Source: Carnegiea gigantea (lineage: Eukaryota; Streptophyta; Magnoliopsida; Caryophyllales; Cactaceae). From it: DNA of 64,000 nucleotides. The stretch is from NCBI GenBank assembly GCA_029747015.1, contig JAKOGI010000833.1:264501-328500 (forward strand), read 5' to 3'. Shown piece by piece: positions 56,819 through 64,000 of this stretch. The position numbers and the translations under genes were made by a program. Within the stretch, counting starts at the first letter, position 1; the number at the start of each line of letters is the position of its first letter. A model generated the notes under the pieces. It made no database searches, was not told the DNA's origin, and saw only the letters and a list, made by a program, of their open reading frames with translations.

Positions 56819-59800
56819 ATAGGAACAATTTTTTGAATATTTTAAACATTCTTTTATAGTTTTGGTGCGCATACTCTTACCTATTGGGAGAAAATATTGT
56901 TGGCATAGAGAGGTAGCAGTAAAATTCTAAGGCAGGAGCACACTATGTTTTCATTGTTAATCAATCTAAACACTCCTTTTTTTATTAAGGCGGCTAATTA
57001 GTTAATAGTAAAACAAAAACAAAAGCCCTAGTCGCTGACCTTTCACCATTGATCTTTCACACTTCCTCTCTTATCGATTTAGGTGCAGTTTGCTTCTCTA
57101 TCACTGGTGACCTTGCGCTTGATTATGCCTAATTTGCATCTCAACAAAAGTCAATTATTATCAATCTCGGTACAGGTTAGTCGATTTTATAATTTTGCTA
57201 TTTCCTAGTTCCATTGATGATGCATGCGAGTACTTATTCCCATCTCCCTCTTGAACATTTCAACAACAAGCCCACTTTATGATTTCATTTGGTGAAGACT
57301 GCTCATTGTACATCAGTACTTCAATCTAGGAATAGTCGAAGCTGATCTAATGTTTCTAATAATAGATTTCATCAGCAATCGGTGTTGGCTTCATCGCTTC
57401 TACTATTTTGTGACTTGAAGATGCTCTTTTCTTAGTTCAATTGAGATCACTTTAATGTTTCCTCTAATTGATTCCTTTAGCAATAGGTGTTTCTTATTAT
57501 TATTTGACTTTAAGGACAAATAGTTATATGGCCATGGAAGACTGTACTACAGTACTGAAAGGACCAAATGTATAAGAGATGACCTTAAGATCACCAAGAA
57601 TATTATGTACTTTAAAACCACTCTGAATATGGATATGTGAAATAACAATTCACGGCTCTGAGTGAAAGAACAATTCAGGGTTCTGTGTGTAAATATTCAG
57701 CAGAGAGTGAACAAGGAAAATTTAATATAAGTTCAGAATGCATGGAGGAAACCTAGAATAAATAAAGTAGTCAAATCCTGAAGAAAGGACTACTACTCTT
57801 TACTTCTAGGACCTTACTACAATTGTAGGGTCACCAGAGTCTTAAAAAGATGAAGTTTTGCAATCTTCAGAATCAAAATCATATTTTGAAGCTAGCCATT
57901 AAGTTTTTATTTTTATTTTTTTTTTGAAATGGGTACTACTGTCCTCATATTACTCCCACTGTGGCTAATCTTGACCCTTTAGGCTCGAACCCTTCCTGTA
58001 ATTTCTAGTACTATGATTAACTTGGATGAAGTTTAATTAAAAGAGGGATAAGAAGCAGCAAAATAGAGAAAGATTGGTTAGTGAGAGCAAGGAGGAGAAT
58101 CCAATAATCCATGAGTACCCAGAACTAAGAAAGAGACTTTACAAGCTTGGCATCTCCGATGAATAACCATACAAAAGGGTCTGTTAAATTCATAAGATGT
58201 TCTTGATTTAGTGTTTGTTTTAGTAATTCAATCCTGAACTGAGCGAATCATTCAAATTTTGTTCACTTTCGTTATTTTTCTCCTAAGTTGTGATCTTGAT
58301 TAAGCGAGAGCTTTACCCTCATATGATAGAACTAAATCACTGAGTTGAGTATGAAACAAAAGTTTTTGGATTTGGATCTCACAATCATAAGACCTAATGT
58401 ACTCCTTCCATTGATTTGGCCATTATTTGGCTAGTTCTCTAAGCCAATTAACATAATAATTAGAGATTAATTGTTTCAGTTATAATTTTATTGATCATAT
58501 TATAAGTTTTTTAGTTGGGTATGTCAAAGTCCAAGCCAATTCAACATCAAAACGGGGTAATTTATTCTGATTTGAGTTCTGGGTTGTAGTCATATGTCCA
58601 ATTAGCTCAGTGTTTCTAGCTTGATTGCTTCATAATGCCTTTTTTTTTATTGTAGGTTAGAAGAAGTTTGTTTGTTTTGTGCATAGGTTTGAGCCCTGAG
58701 CCTAATGTTTGGGATCTTTTAGCTGAATTTTCTTCTTAGTGCTGTTAAATTACAATGGGTTTTGGCTTTGTTAATCTTGTTTACAATTTTTCTATCAATA
58801 ATTTGTACTAAATTATTACAAGTGAGAAAGATGCATGGATTTAGTCACTCCATAATTAAAAGGGACATGCAGGATGTGCCTATATGGCTTAAGATGATGA
58901 CTTTGGCTTCTCCAATTTATATAGGCTGGTAGTGTTCTAGTCTTTGGATGTTACTATATTAGTACTTCCTTTTTGGGAGCATCCTTTAGTGAATCATTGT
59001 TTTAATTTTACAATATGCAGATAGGTGTTTATGATTTTGAACGTTTCACTTATTTGATGAGGTCATTGTGAAATCGCTGTTTGCTCCATTTCTATCCTAA
59101 TCAAAGGCTATTCAGATCGCCAACATCTCATCCTTTAACTTCGGTGCCACCTCAGCCTTATTTATTAAGCATTTGTTGAATTCGTAACATTAGCGCTTTG
59201 ATTCTTGAGCTTGCAGTATGAGTTTTCCACATTTTGAACTCAATTTACTTTTTGAATACGTATGTGCCATGTGATTGTTGTATGGGTTATGTCAAAGCAT
59301 GTTCATCCTCTGGCTTTAATTTTATTTTGGTTAGTACAGAATCTTCATGATGACAATGTAACCCTGGAAGGTTTAGAAGAGTTAAATAACTGGTGAATTG
59401 GTAATTGATTCAGAGTTGTGAATCTGCTAATCACATTTTAACTATGAAAGTTAATGTCTATTTTTGGACTTTGTAGCTTTACAGCAAAAAATATTATGTT
59501 TCCAGACATTTAGATTCAATGAATTAGATATTTAGCATGTGTATTAGCAGATAGTGATGGCTTTTAATTTACATTGATGGTAGTACACAAGTGATTGTTA
59601 CTTCTGGGTTGTCTTTTGTTACACTATTGTTTCCTCATTTATGTACTCTCATCATAAGACCATAATCTGGTCGAAGTTTAGATTGGGATGCCCCTATGAT
59701 GTTAGTATGTTGTTTAAAAATATAACAGTAATATTCAAATAATACAGTTTATAAATCTCATAATCTAAACAAATTTCGTTACCTTCAAAATGTACTTATA

Positions 59801-59879
59801 CATATCATAGAGATATAATGTTAATCTATATTCTTAATCTTTTTATTTTATTTAATTTAGATAAATTAAGTATGGATAT
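56819..59879. other. Unassigned AT-rich DNA with exon-like pieces
   Basis: About 3 kb with no identified mobile element. A GCCCTAGTCGCTGACC-type sequence at 57023 resembles plant 5' leaders. There are poly-T runs at 57910-57935 and 58640-58650. Short coding-like stretches at about 57560-57780 and 58041-58166 are listed in findings and below. The rest shows nothing that I can support. Confidence 0.4.
58041..58166 (+). other. Possible terminal exon or gene fragment
   Basis: A 41-codon open stretch ending in TAA with natural-looking protein composition: KEENPIIHEYPELRKRLYKL followed by GISDE. It lacks an ATG and begins just after an in-frame stop, so it would need a splice acceptor upstream or be part of a pseudogene. 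I do not recognise the family. Confidence 0.3.
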
Positions 59880-60615
59880 ATTTAGCAACAAGAGTTGGGC
59901 AAAATACTAAAAAGCATTCAGAGCATTGCTGGAATCGAAGATTGTTTAAATGCATTTCTTGATCATGCATCCTCTATTATTGCCTTAGATGGAACAGTTT
60001 ATTGTTCCTGTAAGCTAGGTGCAAACCATTATATGCATGGTAGAGATCTTGTGTACGAACACCTTAAACTTAATGGCATGGAGAAATGTTATGCTAAAAG
60101 TAGATGGGTTCAGCATGGAGAAGTTGAATGAAATCAATTTAATAAAATATCTGCTGACATATTCATGGGGAAGCAAGTAGGGGACACGATATGCAAGACA
60201 TATTGGAAGATGCTTTTGATTTTCATAGTCATGATGGAATTGGGGGTTAAACACAACACCAAGGTGGACCAAATGTAGAAGCAAAGCCATTTTTAAAATT
60301 AGTGGAGGATATGAATAAAACCTCTACAGGATGTGAAGAATTTCAACTCTTTCTTTAATTGTGTTGTTTTACCATGCAAAGTGTTTATATGGGATAACTG
60401 ATAGTGCTTTTAATGCTTTCATCAAAATTTTCAAGGAAGCCCTTCCTGAAGGAAATGAGTTACTAAGTTCTTTTGAGAAAATAAAAAGCATAACTAAAAA
60501 ATTAAGACTTGGTTATAATAACATTGATGCATGTCCTAATGACTGCGTACTATTCCGAAAAGATAATATAGACTTAAATAATTGCCCTCAGTGTGAATCT
60601 TTGAAACAGGGTTAG
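59880..60615 (+). pseudogene. CACTA (En/Spm) transposase N-terminal remnant
   Basis: 59895-60131 encodes a Transpos_assoc-type domain: DCLNAFLDHASSIIALDGTV, YCSCKLGANHYMHGRDLVYE, HLKLNGM, with the C-x-C and H-L-x-x-x-G pattern. 60361-60615 encodes the start of a TNP2-like transposase: YHAKCLYGITDSAFNAFIKI, LPEGNELLSSFEKIK, LRLGYNNIDACPNDCVLF, RKDNIDLNNCPQC. A shift and stops lie between them. The transposase core is absent: coding ends abruptly at the organelle-like block. TIRs with CACTA ends were not found in the window. Confidence 0.78.
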
Positions 60616-63380
60616 CCGGGCCATCTCCCCCCTTTTTCATATCATATTAATCAGTGAAGGAGTTCCAAGTGGGAGCCCTTGGGAAAAAAAAAAAAAAAGC
60701 TGCTCTTCGGAATTTTTCTGGGACTCGAACTGCCATTATGCCAATCTCTAGTTCTTGATATCTAGGTCAATGGCAATGGCTTCGACTATCTTTTCTAAGT
60801 ATCCTAGGTAAAGGGAATCATAAAAAAGAGCTCTGGTGAGTACCTATGCTCAGTCTTACTAAAACTTCCTTGGTTACCTATGAAATGTACATTAGACGTG
60901 CTAATACCTGGCTGCTTACTCAATTTCGGTGGGACATGCTCCACACCTAGCCATGCTTACACTAAAGCGAAATAAATTGGATTATCCGAAAAAGAATTCA
61001 ATGAACAATCATTTCCTTTAAGCACTTACTTGCCAATGATAGAAAGAATTGTATGGCTTGATACCTCGGTGATTGCTATATAGGCTCCTTCTTACCTTCT
61101 TTATCATAACATGAAGTGAAGATGGCCCTACGATGTCTTTTTCTATTGATTGGTAGGTTGCTACTATCATGTTAGCTGTATGGCGAAGTCAAAGGAGGTT
61201 AAACAAAAAGGTTCCTTCTATTCCAACTGGGCTAATCCTAGTCCTATGTATGGATCTGGCTCACCTATCAGTTATAAAATATCTAATGTTGAAGCTCATT
61301 CGAGTAGAGCAGACAAGAAAAAGAATTGTTTGACGTTTCCTTAATTCTTTTAGAACTGCCAATGAGTGAACAAGAGCTGATAGGCCATGAGTTAATTCAA
61401 TTGGAGCATTCGATGCCTATTCTTGGTATTTTTTATCTTCTTTTCTTCCGCACTTGTCTCAGTAGCCTTTCCTCCCCTTCCCCAGTGCAGATTTCACTTA
61501 CTTGCCTTTGGACAATCTACATGGAGTGAGAAGGATTTTATGTTATTAACTTTGTTAGTTAGGGTACTGGCTTCACTAACGATGTCAAAGAGCTCCCTCT
61601 ATGCCACCAAGCCTCCTTCTTGCTAACACCGGTGTAATGCCTTCAAAAATCTCCCATCACCTAGAACAGCAAGCAAGCCCTTCTTCTCATTACAACATCC
61701 CTCAGAGCTGAGTCTAAACTACTCTGAGAGAGGAAGCAGCTTTGAAATAAGCGATTGGAAGATCTGATGAAGTACTATCTTCGCTGGCTTAACTGATCAC
61801 CGGCTGGACGAAGTAACTAATGCATAAAGACTTTAACATTTGATTTATTCTCGTCTTTAATTGACGATTTGCTATGTTTTCTTTATTTTGTAAGTTGACT
61901 TTGAAGAGATCTAAGCTCTTTGGTGATTGGCGTGATTCATCTTTGGTATGGAGGAGATACGAACATCGTGATTAGTTTACCTTCACTCGATCCACTTGGG
62001 CACTTTCCTCGAAGATTACTGGGGAGGTCCTCTTTGTATGCCAGCACGGTGCATATTTTTATGCCTTCTCTAAAGGGCCTTGGAAGCCTTATGGTGCTAC
62101 ACCCTCTCAACTACCAAATCCAATTCCTACTTAGTTTTGTTAATTTTCTTTTTTTATTGTTAGGCATCTCCTAAAGTGGTTTCTTGCTCTTGATATTGTC
62201 ATTTTCAATCCGTCATGCCTTTCTTCCTTTTAAACTTTCAATATATACTATTCAGGATATTTTAACTAAAAAGAAGAAAAGTTTCAATACAATTCATTGT
62301 TCATCTACTCTCTTCTTGCTCTACCATAAAATTTTCAAAACTTTCAATGTATACTACCAGAAAAGTTTTTACTCCTAAAGTGGTTTCTTGCTCTTAATAT
62401 TATTGTGAGGCTTCTCCTAAAGTTGTTTTACAAATATGTGTCCTTTTTCAATTTATTAAATTATGCTCTAGTGAAAAGCAAGAAGTTTGAATTGAATTTC
62501 TGAGTTTTTAGTTAGTTTATGAACTTGCTTTCCTGCCTAATAAGGTCCAATCTTCCCAATCTTTGTCTACTCTCTTCTTTGTTGTTTGCTTCAAGTTGTA
62601 ATGAGGCCCCATTGGGTTCCTTGTTGTAAGTCGCCTGAGAAGATAGAAGTAGTTTGTCTATTAGCCCAAGGCTTTTTCCTTTCATAACTTATATGTCCTC
62701 TGTGGCTATCGATTATCAGCTGCTATGGGCGCACGCAATCTAATCATCCATAAATGCTACCATTGCAAAGAATTGGTCCTCTTCGATGGAGGCTAGGCTA
62801 CAATATCCATCCTTCCTTTTCTCTACTCTCTTTTCTATTACTGCGGTACACTATCTTCCTTTCCATGTTCTGGGGTACTAGTAATGACTCCTGCTCTCGC
62901 TCGCTGCAAGTCGCACTTTCCTATCCTCCTTTAGAGGGTAGTCCCGACTTTATCCTCGCTTCTGTTCGTTCTGGTGTTCCATCTTAAAGAAAGATTTTAG
63001 CAATTTCTTGCTCTCCAGCTTTGGAGTTTATGTAAAAGCCCTATCTTAATAATTTTGAGATTTCCTGATATTTTCACATTAGCCTTTTTCTTTTTAATAC
63101 GCTCATTTTTTTTCTTCGACTTGGGTAAGGGGCGGAAGGTAATTTGAATTAATTATATTATTACTCTTTTTACATCCAGTATGTGGTTCTAACTACCTCC
63201 ACGCACTCCTCTTTCCTTGCTTTCATCCCCCAATCCGGCGAGGGACTTTTTCCATCAAAGAAAGGCAAGGGCTGAAGCGAAGAATGCCCGATAGAAAGTT
63301 GAAAAAACACAAGCTTGTCAGCAAAGTTTGTTTTTTTTTTTTCCCTTCACTTCAAATCTAAAAATTTGTCTAACTTTAGT
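60616..63380. other. Organelle-like DNA, probably mitochondrial (NUMT)
   Basis: Base composition and wording change sharply at about 60616: higher GC, CTTTCTTC/GAAG-rich text such as ATCTTCGCTGGCTTAACTGA and CCAATCCGGCGAGGGAC, and no retrotransposon similarity. It resembles non-coding plant mitochondrial DNA in style. No mitochondrial gene was recognised; the small open frames (for example 61150-61344 with SNWANPSPMYGSGSPIS) have no known identity. It adjoins a definite plastid-derived piece. Assignment is by style and context. Confidence 0.5.
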
Positions 63381-64000
63381 TTCCGGTCATTGACTCAGCA
63401 TTTGACATTTATTTACTAGAAATATTAAGAAAAATCAGGGATGAACATTTTTTCAATAAAGGATTCAAATTATTTTATCGACATAAGTGTTCTATATCGA
63501 TCAATTTCGAACTATTTTTTAAAGAAAACTATTTCGGTATTAACATAGTGGTAGAAAGAATACCATGTTGTGCCTAGACTTCAAACGGTTTAGCTTTAAC
63601 CATGTTAATGATCCCCCATTATTGGTTGATTGATAGAGAATCAAAGTAGATTTACCAACAAATCGTGAAATGTTATGGTTTTGACATATTCTTTCTTTAT
63701 TTATTCAGAAGTAATTCATGAAATCGTGTACCTTTCGCACCTGTATATAAAGAAAAAAAAAGAAGTACAGCTGGTTGAATCCAATATATTCTTGAAATAA
63801 ACAAGCTGCACAAACTCCCTTTCCAAAAAAGATCAATAATGCTGAGATTTATTAGATTTGCTGCTAAAATATCGGTATCAAACTCGAAACTTCCGGCGGA
63901 TGGCCAGTGACCGAACAAAACGAAAGAATCGGTTACATTTTTCATATGAGCTCCTCTTATAGATAAATTTAAAAAATTGTTAGATTGCTTCATCTCTTTG
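63381..64000 (-). pseudogene. atpF: Plastid-derived atpF fragment: exon 1 and group II intron part
   Basis: Minus strand: a start at 63945 gives [20 protein letters not shown] followed by [13 protein letters not shown], the N-terminus of plastid ATP synthase subunit b (CF0 I, atpF exon 1). After NLSI about 11 bases are missing compared with the normal gene, shifting the frame before the exon end near 63815. Sequence below (GTTAATACCGAAATAG, ATGTCGATAAAATAATTTG) looks like the atpF group II intron. In plastids the protein anchors CF1 to the membrane; here the gene is a non-functional transferred piece. The plastid-side boundary near 63381 is approximate, and the fragment continues past the window end. 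Confidence 0.82.

Noticed and set aside
61150..61344. Small open frame in the organelle-like block
   Set aside because: No recognised mitochondrial gene, no start context, and neighbours are equally short; probably chance.
62184..62378. Repeated CCTAAAGTGGTTTCTTGCTCTT near 62170 and 62375
   Set aside because: A short direct repeat in the organelle-like block; noted but too small to define an element.

Overview
This window looks like repeat-rich nuclear DNA of a flowering plant (probably a eudicot). It is AT-rich, has no intact cellular gene that I can recognise, and consists mostly of nested LTR retrotransposons with one Mutator-like DNA transposon, a CACTA remnant and an organelle-derived block at the right edge. 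Almost every coding region carries stop codons or frameshifts, so most entries are pseudogenes inside mobile elements. The species cannot be read from the sequence.

Layout. (1) 1-13.9 kb: element A, a minus-strand Ty3/gypsy chromovirus of Tekay/Del type that has lost its pol region (left LTR 1-571, gag fragment, leader ORF, tRNA-Met primer site, right LTR from 12960). It is split by element F (2078-12614), a plus-strand chromovirus of Reina-like type. F is itself split inside reverse transcriptase by a 5 kb Mutator-like element G (5749-10725), which carries a MuDR/SWIM transposase and a second, convergent GRF-zinc-finger gene. (2) 14.65-30.1 kb: element E, two LTRs of a second minus-strand family, with the full-length Tekay-like element B (16226-27244) inserted in its left LTR. 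(3) 30.1-56.8 kb: a plus-strand Athila-type element (degenerate primer site, gag, protease). It is split by Tekay-like element C (33588-56095), and C is split by Tekay-like element D (40923-52204, target duplication GCTTC). (4) 56.8-59.9 kb: unassigned AT-rich DNA with one or two exon-like stretches. (5) 59.88-60.6 kb: N-terminal remnant of a CACTA (En/Spm) transposase. (6) 60.6-64.0 kb: organelle-like DNA, probably mitochondrial, ending in a plastid atpF exon 1 and intron fragment.

How it fits together. The Tekay-like elements A, B, C and D share one design, read on the minus strand: 5' LTR of 2.5-3.1 kb, tRNA-iMet primer site, gag with zinc knuckle, protease, RT-RNase H, integrase with chromodomain, polypurine tract, 3' LTR. 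A, B and C also carry an extra leader ORF (about 236-248 codons) between the primer site and gag. It starts MDP, has a proline-rich middle with a conserved HVVxDLPxTP block, and ends in an acidic tail.

The most interesting signals are this leader ORF and a set of RNA-foldable motifs that recur in the diverged LTRs. One is a stem at the U5 end with compensatory base changes between copies. Another is a hairpin that reads C(UUCG)G in the element's sense strand. Boundaries given as approximate were judged by eye from repeat-to-repeat comparison; no alignment program or database was used.
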